From: Mytilus galloprovincialis
Lineage: Eukaryota; Mollusca; Bivalvia; Mytilida; Mytilidae
Assembly: GCF_965363235.1 (NCBI RefSeq)
Contig: NC_134845.1
Coordinates: 63,827,261-63,891,260 of the forward strand
Direction: 5' to 3'
Length of the DNA: 64,000 nucleotides
The notes under the pieces: model-generated
Told to the model about the DNA's origin: nothing
What the model saw: only the letters and a program-made list of their open reading frames with translations
The model's database searches: none
Translations under genes and position numbers: made by a program
Shown here: positions 52,058 through 61,098 of the stretch, piece after piece
Layout of the letters: each line of letters opens with the position of its first letter
Position numbering within the stretch: the stretch's first letter is position 1

Positions 52058-55000
52058 CTAATCCGTGTTTGTGAAAATAAGATCTATTGTAGAGTTGTTG
52101 TCATTTGTTGGTCCTGTAATCACTTGCCTGTATTTCAATCTACCAACCATTAAATTTCTCAGTTCTTCTTGTTGGGCAGATTGTTTTTGCCAGTGAACAT
52201 TGAAATCCCCAAGAATAATTGCCTCTGAATTTTGGACATATTGATGGTGCAGTGACAGCAGCACATGGCAAAGATCTTTCACGTCTGTTTTTGGTGGTTT
52301 GTACACAACCAAAATTACAACATTTGGTAGCAGTTCTGTCTTCACAACAGTCACCTCTATGGTTTTGTAAGTTTTATTCAAAGGATACTCTTTTACAAAG
52401 TCTTCTTTACTATAAACAGCTAAACCATGCACTGGTCGAGTAGCTTTACCAGATGAATTTTCCTTTTGTTTGTTGTTCTGGAATGCAAGCCTATTTGTAT
52501 TATTAGTTACATCAGAAGAATTTTCATCTTGTCTATACTGTTTAAAACCTGGAAGACTTGTTTCATTGATAGAATCTTTCTTGTGAAATCTTGTTTCTGC
52601 GAAACAAGCAATATTTGTGGCCAAAACACTATTGTCACAACGTATGTCATCAATATGCCTACTCAGGGACGATGCATTTAAGAAACATAGCTTCATGTCA
52701 GATTGTTCAATCTTGTATAGTAACTGAAGAGATGGTTGAACCGGGTTTTCTCTGAGTCGTTCCATTTCTTTCCGGACAGACTTATCTATGCCAATTTTGT
52801 CTTCTTGCAAGTTTGTTATATGCAGACCATTCAGAGTTTGTACACGACTGATAGCAACATAGTGAATATGGTCAACCTTTCTTTGGGTTGTTAAATCAAC
52901 AACAGCTCTCTGCATAGTATCTCCTTGACAGCGATGAATTGTTTTGGCATGAGCAGCTCTCAATGGAAACTGATATCCCTGAATCTGCGCTTGGCCTTTT
53001 GTGCCTGCACAGAAAGTCTTACCAATAGGTTCTAAAGGGGTCCATTCTTTTTTGTGACAAGACTTGTAAAATCTTCTGCTGTCTTTACGAAGTTGCTTTC
53101 CAATTTCTGGATCATTAAACTGAACCCAAAGTTTGCCAGAAGCAAAGAATGAGGCATCTGTAAGTTCCACTTTAACCATTTTACAAGAAGCCCCATTTAT
53201 TAATCCATCAGATGTGTCCAAGTTAACTGTTATTTCATAATGAACACCAACTGACACTTCAAGAATTGTGCTGAGCTGTTTTGTTTGATTTTTGTTATTT
53301 TTGAATGTCTCCAATATTTTTGTCTTCATTGAAGGTGGTGCAGACCCAACAAACTTATCCTTAGCCTTTATGGAGTAAACTGGATTAGGACTTCTGTGAA
53401 TGATAGTACAGTTGTAGGAATCAACTCGCTCATTAGTTGTGAAAAGATGAGGAGCATCCCATGGATAATCTTCTGAATCCACAGCTATACCTTGACCTTT
53501 AAGTTCATCTATATCTTTTGTAGTCTGCTTTCCTTCACGAACACGATTTAACAGCTCGGCAAAAGACTTATTTTCTGCTTGTCTCATTATTGTATGAAGT
53601 TCAAACATTTTGAAACTTTCAGTCCAAAGATTAGTTGATAAAGGTAAATATCCTGTCCTAGGAGTTGAGAAAATATAACTATCCATAACAGGTTTGAGTT
53701 GAAAGAGGTCACCTACTGCAATGACTGATATGCCACCAAAAAGTTCCTTCTTCTGAGTTACCTCCACAAGCCGTTGATGAATGCAATTAAACATGTTAAA
53801 ACCTACCATAGAAATCTCATCAATGAAGATTAGTTTTACATCTCCAATTTGGTTTCTTAGTGTATTGAGTGCACTAGAAGACAGCGGTTTGTGCTGCAGC
53901 TTTTGATTTGCAGGGAGTTTCAAGGCACTATGGATTGTATTTCCTTTGATGTGGTAGGCAGCTTTACCTGTAGGGGCCATAAGTAAAATTTTCTTCAATG
54001 CAAATTCCTCTCCTGCTTTTTTGTTGAAGAATTTCAAAGCGAACTGATAAAGAGCATTGGTAACATAACTTTTACCAACACCGGCTCCACCACTAAGGAA
54101 TCTATAAATTGGCTCTTCTTGTGTTTTGAGCAAATGGATAGTGTCATACACAAACTCTATTTGTTCTTTGTTAAGTCGACGCATGTGTTGTCGAAACTCT
54201 TTATCAGGCATATCATACTGTTTGCTGATCTCATCCTCAGCATTGGAAGGTGGTAGTCCTAAATCTAAACCTATATCATAGTTTTCTATACCTTTATCAG
54301 GTTGCTTGGAAGAATTAGCAAGGTCTTCGGCATTCTCACTCTCTGTCTGGGGAGCCAATTCATCCCACATCTCTTCAAGTTGTTCATTTTCATTTAAAAG
54401 ACGTTGGGCTTCATCAACAGTATCACTAAAAGGTTCGTAAATCTTTTGTTGCTCTTCTATTGTATCTTTGAAATGTTGATACGCCTCTGAATATGTAGGA
54501 AAGTTACATTTAAGTGCATGTTCATCTCTCCAAGGATTGTACAGCATTAACTTTTCTCTATAATGTTTCTCTGGATCAGTATCTATGTTGAAATGTACAG
54601 ATCGAATAACTCTTGCTCTTTTCTTTCTTTTGTACGGTCCTGTTGAAGTATCTTCCACATCCTGTTTATCGTCATTTTCAATGATGTTTGGTTCTAGTAA
54701 ACATACTTGATTTGCATTATTTTTTGACTTGCTTCTGTTAATTGTTCTGGAAGGTGCCTCATCATAATATGCTGCAAATTCTGTCAAAGTAACCTTTTCC
54801 ATTGACTTTGGACGATCACTATATCTAGTCAAAATGTTACTGCATTCAACATCGTCATCCTCATCTTTCATTGTGTCTAGAATGGAATTTGGTTTTAGTA
54901 ATGTTACTCTTTCTTCAGGAGGGCTGGTGTTTAAAAATATAACTTGTCTGGATGACTTTTTCATTGGAAGTTGCAAACATATGTAAACCGCTTCCTGAGC

Positions 55001-55417
55001 TGATATCTCAACAGCATTTAGAAATTTGTTTCCAACCATTTTAATCTGCTGTTTAATTGTTTGATTGCCATGTCTAACTTCTTCAGTTGCTTTCCTCAAC
55101 AATTCACTCATTCCACGTTGAGATTTGGTTATGTATGATGCTACATAGGTGGCACATGCGTATACATCTAGCACAAATTGAACGTCAAGATTAGCTCTCC
55201 AAGCACGCAGAACATTAGTGTTATAGCTATTTATCCTCACTTCTTTGACAGAGCGTTTCAGGAAAACTGTTGCGGCCGATAAAGAAGCTCGGATTGCCAG
55301 GACGTACTCACTTTCTGTGATTTGTAATCTTTGAAGAAATGTTTCTATTTCTTCATCGTCATTTTCAATGCTATCTAATTCCTTTGAAATTTTACTCCAG
55401 AGATTTTTGTATTTCAA
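52058..55417 (-). CDS. Helentron protein, second part: Rep tyrosine motif, Pif1 helicase, EEP nuclease
   Basis: The open frame is 1119 codons; numbering starts at codon 55417, which is TTG, not ATG. The frame continues from 55442-58588 and I see no independent start signal. Residues 60-165 hold the rest of the Rep domain, with YVASYITK (Tyr91 and Tyr95, spaced four apart) as the catalytic two-tyrosine motif. Residues 410-890 are a Pif1-type SF1 helicase: Walker A GGAGVGKS (443-450), Walker B FIDEIS (531-536), GDLFQLKP (569-576), TIHRCQG (826-832), YVAISR (853-858). Residues 908-1119 are an AP-endonuclease-like EEP domain: LNA (Asn914), AET (Glu941), VVYKPP, GDFNVHW (Asp1071), DLIFTN (Asp1112). 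A C-terminal EEP is the hallmark of Helentrons. The last EEP motif lies past a TAG. Confidence 0.93.
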   Translation of the reverse strand: MKYKNLWSKISKELDSIENDDEEIETFLQRLQITESEYVLAIRASLSAATVFLKRSVKEVRINSYNTNVLRAWRANLDVQFVLDVYACATYVASYITKSQRGMSELLRKATEEVRHGNQTIKQQIKMVGNKFLNAVEISAQEAVYICLQLPMKKSSRQVIFLNTSPPEERVTLLKPNSILDTMKDEDDDVECSNILTRYSDRPKSMEKVTLTEFAAYYDEAPSRTINRSKSKNNANQVCLLEPNIIENDDKQDVEDTSTGPYKRKKRARVIRSVHFNIDTDPEKHYREKLMLYNPWRDEHALKCNFPTYSEAYQHFKDTIEEQQKIYEPFSDTVDEAQRLLNENEQLEEMWDELAPQTESENAEDLANSSKQPDKGIENYDIGLDLGLPPSNAEDEISKQYDMPDKEFRQHMRRLNKEQIEFVYDTIHLLKTQEEPIYRFLSGGAGVGKSYVTNALYQFALKFFNKKAGEEFALKKILLMAPTGKAAYHIKGNTIHSALKLPANQKLQHKPLSSSALNTLRNQIGDVKLIFIDEISMVGFNMFNCIHQRLVEVTQKKELFGGISVIAVGDLFQLKPVMDSYIFSTPRTGYLPLSTNLWTESFKMFELHTIMRQAENKSFAELLNRVREGKQTTKDIDELKGQGIAVDSEDYPWDAPHLFTTNERVDSYNCTIIHRSPNPVYSIKAKDKFVGSAPPSMKTKILETFKNNKNQTKQLSTILEVSVGVHYEITVNLDTSDGLINGASCKMVKVELTDASFFASGKLWVQFNDPEIGKQLRKDSRRFYKSCHKKEWTPLEPIGKTFCAGTKGQAQIQGYQFPLRAAHAKTIHRCQGDTMQRAVVDLTTQRKVDHIHYVAISRVQTLNGLHITNLQEDKIGIDKSVRKEMERLRENPVQPSLQLLYKIEQSDMKLCFLNASSLSRHIDDIRCDNSVLATNIACFAETRFHKKDSINETSLPGFKQYRQDENSSDVTNNTNRLAFQNNKQKENSSGKATRPVHGLAVYSKEDFVKEYPLNKTYKTIEVTVVKTELLPNVVILVVYKPPKTDVKDLCHVLLSLHHQYVQNSEAIILGDFNVHWQKQSAQQEELRNLMVGRLKYRQVITGPTNDNNSTIDLIFTNTD

Positions 55418-55441
55418 AATGTTTTCTTTTGAAAAGTCTGC

Positions 55442-55444
55442 TTA
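55442..55444 (-). other. In-frame TAA separating HUH and tyrosine motifs
   Basis: The two long frames are in the same register (58582 minus 55417 is a multiple of three). They are separated only by this TAA and eight open codons (ADFSKENI). A C-to-T change in a CAA codon would explain it, but the ancestral codon is not known from this copy. Confidence 0.9.
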
Positions 55445-58400
55445 ACTGAGTGGATGCAAAATTCTTGTAGTTTTTAAAGGAGGTTTCGGATATCCAAATC
55501 GACACTTTTTTTTACGTGGTGATTTGCAAGTATGTGTATGCTTGTGTGTTTGGAATTTTACTAACTCTGAGATTTCACTTTCCTCTTCTGGTTTATGACA
55601 TGTAATGTATCGATCGATGTATTCACAAACATCCTCATCAGAATCCTGTCCAAAAATAGGAGCATCTTTGCAGTAAACAATCATGTGTACATGGGGGGAT
55701 CCCCTCTGTTGGTACTCTATACGGTAAAAATAGTCAGTCACATTACCTAGAGGATTTCCATCAGAGAGCAGAAAACCATTGATGAACTTCTGAGTTGAAA
55801 AATCGAAATGGCGTGCACATGTGACAGGATCACTTTGAATCAATCGACATTTTTCTTGCCATGACATATTGTTCAGTTCATCATCACTGTAATCCTTTTT
55901 ATCAACAATTCTCCCAAGAAGTCTTAACAAGTGTAACCATCTTGTTTCTGCAGCTGACAAAGTGACAAAAAATGTTGCTGGCCCAAGTTGACGGATAAGC
56001 GCAAACAGTTCCTTACTCACTTTCTCGAAATAAGGTGGTGAGCCTCGAATGTTGGCAAGAAATTTATAGGCTTTGTCCTCATGAACCATATCTAATGCTG
56101 CATCTCCTCTTACATCCTTTGCAGTTAATCTATTATCTTTTGTTTTCACTTTTCTTACTGCCAATTGAGTTTGGTCTATCAAGGTCTTCATCTGAATTTT
56201 CTTTGTCTTAAAGAATAAATTTTCAACTGACTGAGCAGCCCTTCTGTCAACATTTCTTAGTTCGGCCTTCACTATTTCTCCATAAGTGATTCTGGTTTGT
56301 CGATCCTTATTTGGTGGACGCCTCTTTCCACAAAAGATACTAGGAAACGCTAGCTCTTCAGAATCCTCTTGCATAAAAACACTGATAGGAATTTGGCCTT
56401 CCCCTGGGGCAAAGTTATAAACAATATCTCGTTCTGATGGTTCAACAAACCCAGGTGCAGATAGAAGAGTGTCTGCCTCTCCACTCATAAGTGCACATTC
56501 ATCAACTTCACTCCACTTGTCATCTTCGTTATCACTGACATAATTAGCATTTTTCATTTGGTCATTATTTGATATATCATTTTTCGTAGGGTTTTGATTT
56601 AATTGTTCTTGTTCACTGATTACAAGGTCTTCCTCAGTGGTATCAGTCTCCAGAGATGTCTCATTGTACATATCTTCCCAATCATTGTTTATGACCACAT
56701 TGTGTTCTTTATACAAAGGAGAATCTGATAGAAATTTAGCAGCTTCTATTACCAACTGTGGCCTTATATTAAGGCAATACACATGATGTTTGTATTTCAA
56801 ACGACGTTTTAAAGTGGCCTTGATGGTAGCAGTTTCAGTTGTAAGCCTTGGTAGTTGTGTAACAGTCTGACAAACATTAGCTGGAACCAGAACCATGTTC
56901 CCTTGAATGAACTTTTGCCTACCTCTTGGTTCTTGGTGGATCTTCATAAAAGGCAGTATGACAGAAACAAGAGTTTGCTCCAAAGGGTTTAGATCTTTCA
57001 AAATCTCTTGATCTGGAAATGTCATTAGGTTCATCACTGAGGTGGGCGGAATTTTACCTTTCTTTATGTAAGTCTTGCAAGTGTTGCATATCCAAATTGT
57101 ATCATTTATACTCTTTATTCGTGGACATTGAATAATTATGTTTGCTACTTTCTCAGAATGTTTATTTGCAAATGTGACTTCAAATCTAGATACACTGTGC
57201 TTATACCAAAGTTGTTTACAAGATGTACATGTATATATAGGTCCTCCAGAAACAGTTCTATGGAAATCACTGATTAATTCATTAATGTCTTTAGATTTGT
57301 TCTTTTTTCTTTGTTTTCTTTTGGCCAATTTTCCTTTCTTAGTTTCTGCACTTCTTTTTTTTTTGTGTAAAGTTTTTCGTCTTAAAGTTTCTCTCCTCTT
57401 ATAAACACTGTTAAGTCTTTTGAATATGCGTAACTTCTTTTCCCTATTGATTTCTTTTTCTTTGTAAGAAGAATCAAGTCTTTTTCTCTTACGAGCTTTA
57501 GTTTCCCGCTCAGTTTCATTGCTTTTAAACTCAACATCAAGTCTTTTTCTCTTACGAGCTTTACTTTCCCGCTCAGTTTCATTGCTTTTAAACTCAACAT
57601 CAAGTCTTTTTCTCTTACGAGCTTTACTTTCCCGCTCAGTTTCATTGCTTTTAAACTCAACATCAAGTCTTTTTCTCTTACGAGCTTTACTTTCCCGCTC
57701 AGTTTCATTGCTTTTAAACTCAACATCAAGTCTGTTCAATTTTCTAGCTTTCGCATCAATGTCTCTTTCATTTTGCCTGTATTGTTCACCAAGTCTTTTT
57801 TTCTTACGAGCTTTACTTTCCCGCTCAGTTTCATTGCTTTTAAACTCAACATCAAGTCTGTTCAATTTTCTAGCTTTCGCATCAATGTCTCTTTCCTTTT
57901 GCCTGTATTGTTCATCAAGTCTTTTTTTCTTACGAACTTTAGTTTCCCGCTCAGTTTCATTGCTTTTAAACTCAACATCAAGTCTTTTTCTCTTACGAGC
58001 TTTACTTTCCCGGTCAGTTTCATTGCTTTTAAACTCAACATCAAGTCTTTTTCTCTTACGAGCTTTACTTTCCCGCTCAGTTTCATTGGTTTTAAACTCA
58101 ACATCAAGTCTGTTCAATTTTCTAGCTTTCCCATCAATGTCTCTTTCCTTTTGCCTGTATTGTTCGTCAAGTCTTTTTCTCTTACGAGCTTTAGTTTCCC
58201 GCTCAGTTTCATTGCTTTTAAACTCAACATCAAGTCTTTTCAATTTTCTAGCTTTCGCATCAATGTCTCTTTCCTTTTGCCTGTATTGGTCGTCAAGTCT
58301 TTTTCTCTTACGAGCTTTAGTTTCCCGCTCAGTTTCATTGCTTTTAAACTCAACATCAAGTCTGTTCAATTTTCTAGCTTTCCCATCAATGTCTCTTTCG

Positions 58401-58588
58401 TTTTGCCTGTATTGTTCATCTTGACCTTTGTCCTTTAGAGCTTTTGATCCTCGTGCATTTTTATCTTGATTGTAAGTATCATTGTTTCGTTTGTTTCTTT
58501 TATCCAACGTTTGTTTGAAATTGAATTTCCTACTTCTCCTTCTATCCTGCATATAAATTCTGAAGTAATCTGCTCTACTCATGGAAGG
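55442..58588 (-). CDS. Helentron protein, first part: repeat array, Cys region, HUH Rep nuclease
   Basis: The ATG at 58582 opens 1046 codons, but two in-frame codons precede it back to an acceptor (ATTATTTTTATTTTTTCAG), so this is probably the last exon of a longer gene. Residues 53-411 are seventeen 21-residue basic/acidic repeats of two types (LDVEFKSNETERESKARKRK and LDEQYRQKERDIDAKARKLN). About 450-660 is a cysteine-containing region (CTSC, CNTC, GRQKFIQGNMVLVP) like that preceding Rep in animal Helitron-like proteins. ELAFPSIF (743) onward is the Helitron N-terminal domain: FFVTLS (872-877) and HUH motif PHVH (His964, His966), then a His/Cys cluster (HTHTC, CRFGYPKPP). Translation ends at TAA 55442-55444. 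Frame, domain and start of the next part show one protein interrupted. Rep nicks and joins DNA during rolling-circle transposition. Confidence 0.9.
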   Translation of the reverse strand, partial: PSMSRADYFRIYMQDRRRSRKFNFKQTLDKRNKRNNDTYNQDKNARGSKALKDKGQDEQYRQNERDIDGKARKLNRLDVEFKSNETERETKARKRKRLDDQYRQKERDIDAKARKLKRLDVEFKSNETERETKARKRKRLDEQYRQKERDIDGKARKLNRLDVEFKTNETERESKARKRKRLDVEFKSNETDRESKARKRKRLDVEFKSNETERETKVRKKKRLDEQYRQKERDIDAKARKLNRLDVEFKSNETERESKARKKKRLGEQYRQNERDIDAKARKLNRLDVEFKSNETERESKARKRKRLDVEFKSNETERESKARKRKRLDVEFKSNETERESKARKRKRLDVEFKSNETERETKARKRKRLDSSYKEKEINREKKLRIFKRLNSVYKRRETLRRKTLHKKKRSAETKKGKLAKRKQRKKNKSKDINELISDFHRTVSGGPIYTCTSCKQLWYKHSVSRFEVTFANKHSEKVANIIIQCPRIKSINDTIWICNTCKTYIKKGKIPPTSVMNLMTFPDQEILKDLNPLEQTLVSVILPFMKIHQEPRGRQKFIQGNMVLVPANVCQTVTQLPRLTTETATIKATLKRRLKYKHHVYCLNIRPQLVIEAAKFLSDSPLYKEHNVVINNDWEDMYNETSLETDTTEEDLVISEQEQLNQNPTKNDISNNDQMKNANYVSDNEDDKWSEVDECALMSGEADTLLSAPGFVEPSERDIVYNFAPGEGQIPISVFMQEDSEELAFPSIFCGKRRPPNKDRQTRITYGEIVKAELRNVDRRAAQSVENLFFKTKKIQMKTLIDQTQLAVRKVKTKDNRLTAKDVRGDAALDMVHEDKAYKFLANIRGSPPYFEKVSKELFALIRQLGPATFFVTLSAAETRWLHLLRLLGRIVDKKDYSDDELNNMSWQEKCRLIQSDPVTCARHFDFSTQKFINGFLLSDGNPLGNVTDYFYRIEYQQRGSPHVHMIVYCKDAPIFGQDSDEDVCEYIDRYITCHKPEEESEISELVKFQTHKHTHTCKSPRKKKCRFGYPKPPLKTTRILHPLS
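57436..58430 (-). repeat. 63-bp coding tandem repeat, about 17 units
   Basis: Unit length is 63 bases (21 codons), so all three frames of each strand inherit the period. That produces spurious antisense frames of 301 and 221 codons and minus-strand frames of 115 and 81 codons. Several adjacent units (57520-57700) are almost identical in DNA, which suggests recent expansion or conversion. Confidence 0.92.
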
Positions 58589-59147
58589 CTGAAAAAATAA
58601 AAATAATTTTTTTAAGGGATGAGAGAAAAGTTGAGATACTACTAATAATTTACATAACTGGTCTAGAAAAACCAGAAGTTAACTTAATAGTAATGACAAC
58701 CAGAGAAATGACAAAAATGATCCTTATTGCAAACCAAAAATTGAAAGGCTTTATGCTCTAAAAGTGGTTGATGTGACAGAATGACATCAGAAAATCTAAT
58801 AGCAAAACATGATAGCAATAGGGATAGAAGTTATCATGACCAAACCATAATTAAAATTCCTAGATTCTTGAGTACATAAAACCCAATCAATGTGACTTTG
58901 ATTTTTGTTCATGTTTCTTTTGATAAGAGGTATTCATCTCAGTATTGGCAATATCCATAAGAACAAATAACAAATTATATCAGGACGGTGAAGTCTTTTG
59001 TGTGAGATTTGACTTGAAAGAGACAAGACAGATCTGTTATATCAATAGACATGATTTTCATAACAATAGATATTTACAGAATCCCTGTAATTTCTACATG
59101 AGGGTAAACTCCTGCTTCAGATAAACATGAAATGATTTAACTAATAC

Positions 59148-59222
59148 CTTATTTTCATCTTTATCCACTGGACTTTGTTTTGGTATTTTGTAGTTTTTTG
59201 GGACTGTATGAACTTTCAAGAT
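59148..59222 (-). CDS. Candidate internal exon of the Helentron gene (25 codons)
   Basis: Acceptor TGAATATATTCCAG, donor AATAAG/GTATTAG, 75 bases, phase 0 at both ends. It codes ILKVHTVPKNYKIPKQSPVD then KDENK. It joins in frame to PSMSRADYF at 58588 and to the upstream exon ending at 59687. The peptide is basic and of low complexity, like its neighbours. Confidence 0.5.
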
Positions 59223-59393
59223 CTGGAATATATTCAAAGACATTATATAAAAACAAATACAAAGTATGTTTGATAAGATGTAATTAAAGATCATCATAAA
59301 CAAGGATATATTATCTATCATCTGAAACCAGCAATTAAACATATTCTAAGATTATGCCTCTCACATTGTACTCTTCTCACAATCATAACTCAC

Positions 59394-59608
59394 CTTCCAA
59401 TAATGGACAACAGTATCTCCAAGTATCATTAAGTACATCTGATCAAGGCATTTTTGGAATATGAACATGGCATAATTTTTTCTATTTCTATTTTTAGTTA
59501 TTTTGTGTTCATATTTCATTTCGTTATTGAATGTTTCTTGTTTTGTTGGAGGGTGTTTTTCTTGGTCTTCTGATTTTCCATTAAATTTCAAGTTAGAATC
59601 TTGGTTGC
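59394..59608 (-). CDS. Uncertain exon between the two better exons
   Basis: A strong donor (TGGAAG/GTGAGT) ends an open frame coding KFNGKSEDQEKHPPTKQ...GDTVVHYWK. The available 5' acceptors (AG at 59609-59610 or 59623-59624) do not give phase 0 without a stop. Either only a 45-base exon (59394-59438, acceptor TGATCAG, 15 codons) is used, or the exon is skipped, or this copy carries a frameshift. Confidence 0.3.
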
Positions 59609-59686
59609 CTAGTTTTTACTTTCTACACAGATAGACAGACAGATGAATCATTTGAACATAAAAGAGCTTTCAATACATGTTTATAC

Positions 59687-60223
59687 CTCTTTAGGAAGTG
59701 CCACAGGACTTGGTTTGGTTGCCATTGCAATTGGTTGTCTCACAAAGGAGGGTACTTGTGCTTGTTTCATGTAACATGGCTTTATTGAACGTGGTTTGGA
59801 TGGACCTCGTTGTTGATCCGGTTCTGTTTTCGCTGGATATGGTTTGGATGGACCCTGTTGTTTACATGGTTCTGTTTTGGCTGCATGTGGTTTGGATGGA
59901 CCTGGTTGTTCATGTGGTTCTTTTTTCGCTGGACATAGTTTGGATACACCCCTGTGTTTATCTGGTTCTGTTTTGGCTGCAATTGGTTTGGATGGACCTG
60001 GTTGTTCATCTACTTCTTTTTTTGCTAGACGTGGTTTGGATGGACCCCTTTGTTTATGTGGTTTTGTTTTGGCTGCATGTGGTTTAGATGGACCTGGTTG
60101 TTTTTCTGGACCTGTTTTCGCTGGAAGTGATTTGGATGGACCCAGCTGTGTCACTTCAAATGGCTTTTTCATGTTCTGTTGTTGCTTAGTTGAAACTGGG
60201 ACCTGCTGTTTGGTGGTAGAAAC
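59687..60223 (-). CDS. Helentron gene exon with 16-residue GPSK repeats
   Basis: The acceptor is ATGTTTGTTTTTAG (60224 side), the donor AAAGAG/GTATAA, length 537 bases, phase 0. It reads VSTTKQQVPVSTKQQQN, then about eight 16-residue units of the form GPSKPHAAKTEPCKQQ, then a tail ending ATKPSPVALPKE. It is Pro/Lys-rich, positively charged and likely disordered; no catalytic motif. An ATG at 60172 opens the same frame internally, but the frame is open to the acceptor, so this looks like an internal exon. Antisense frames over it (59698-60087, 59844-60227) are by-products. Confidence 0.6.
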
Positions 60224-60411
60224 CTAAAAACAAACATATGTTCTTGATTTATACTTCAGAAAGAATTATCTGCATAAAGGTATGAGAAAACCTCAAAACA
60301 TTTCTAAGCCAGTTTTCAGATTCATAAAACTCTTTCATTCAATGAGTGTGTTAAATATTTGTAGATTTTTACTGTAAAATGGGAAATTCTTAAGATATAT
60401 AACACAATTAC

Positions 60412-60483
60412 CTTGTTGTAATATTTCTCTGGACCTGGTTCTGAAGCCATTGAGTTTTGTTGTCCTCCTTTAATGGAATCAAC
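60412..60483 (-). CDS. Helentron gene exon 2 (24 codons)
   Basis: Clear splice sites: acceptor TGCTTTTGTTTTTAG, donor AACAAG/GTAATT; 72 bases, phase 0 at both ends. It codes VDSIKGGQQNSMASEPGPEK then YYNK, and joins exon 1 (…KRKRESL) to the GPSK exon in frame. Confidence 0.6.
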
Positions 60484-60762
60484 CTAAAAACAAAAGCATA
60501 GTCAACTTACTATACATGTACATGCAATTTTCAGGATACCTTTTACACAAGTTTTATATTGTAATGCATTGTTATCTTATATTGCATAACATGTATTCAT
60601 AGGGGGCATACCCACCACATGCAAAAGTGGCAAAAATAGGTGTTTTTAATGAAATTTTCACATTTCACTCCACTTGCAGATTTTAACATGTCACATCCTC
60701 TCTTAACTTAATTTCTTAGACCGATGAAAGAGCCTTGAAAAGGCAACATTTGAGGTACATAC

Positions 60763-60831
60763 CAATGACTCTCTCTTCCGTTTTCTTTCCAATTGTAATG
60801 TCTTTTCGGACTTCTTCTTAAACTTCCCCAT
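60763..60831 (-). CDS. Helentron gene exon 1 with the start codon
   Basis: The ATG at 60831 (context ATCATGG) opens 23 codons, MGKFKKKSEKTLQLERKRKR then ESL, ending at a consensus donor TTG/GTATGT. The peptide is strongly basic, possibly a nuclear-localisation segment (inferred). A run of phase-0 exons links it to the Rep part, giving a protein of about 2,440 codons if the two later stops are passed. No cDNA evidence is available. Confidence 0.55.
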
Positions 60832-60917
60832 GATAAATAGTGCGATTTCACAAAGTATTATTTCAATATAATTTGAGTTGCCACTGGGTTATCCATTCAC
60901 TAAAAAAAAAAAAAAAC

Positions 60918-60923
60918 TTTATT
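60918..60923 (-). terminator. Polyadenylation signal of the coiled-coil gene
   Basis: AATAAA on the minus strand, about 176 bases past the TAA of the 61099-61665 gene and just before a 16-base T-run (minus strand). Confidence 0.45.
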
Positions 60924-60940
60924 ATTATCAAATGCATACA

Positions 60941-61055
60941 TTTTACAAAGTACATTCTTTGTGTACAAGTATATAAATTAACAACACATCAACTACATAA
61001 ATTTTACAAAGTACATTCTTTGTGTACAAGTATATTAATTAACAACACAAAAAGT
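60941..61055. repeat. 61-bp direct duplication
   Basis: TTTTACAAAGTACATTCTTT then GTGTACAAGTATAT starts at 60941 and again at 61002. It lies in the spacer or 3' UTR between the two Helentron genes. Confidence 0.85.
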
Positions 61056-61098
61056 AAAGTTTGCAATGTCAGCTCTGTAACTAATTTTTTTCTATTAA

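Noticed and set aside
57382..58107. Minus-strand frames of 115 and 81 codons (MMLSLKAMKLSGK type)
   Set aside because: Out-of-frame shadow of the same 21-residue array inside the Rep gene.
57519..58438. Plus-strand open frames of 301 and 221 codons
   Set aside because: They are antisense to the 63-bp coding repeat. Because 63 is a multiple of three, every frame without a stop in one unit stays open; the products are low-complexity Leu/Ser/Phe strings.
52058..58588. Reassigned stop codons (TAA/TAG as Gln, as in some ciliates)
   Set aside because: Only two such codons occur in more than 2,100, the surroundings are spliced animal-type DNA with bivalve-like repeats, and other genes here end in TAA or TGA. 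Recent nonsense change or local readthrough is simpler.
59698..60227. Plus-strand 129- and 127-codon frames with periodic Val/Trp/Leu or Cys/Gly
   Set aside because: Antisense by-product of the 48-bp GPSK repeat exon.
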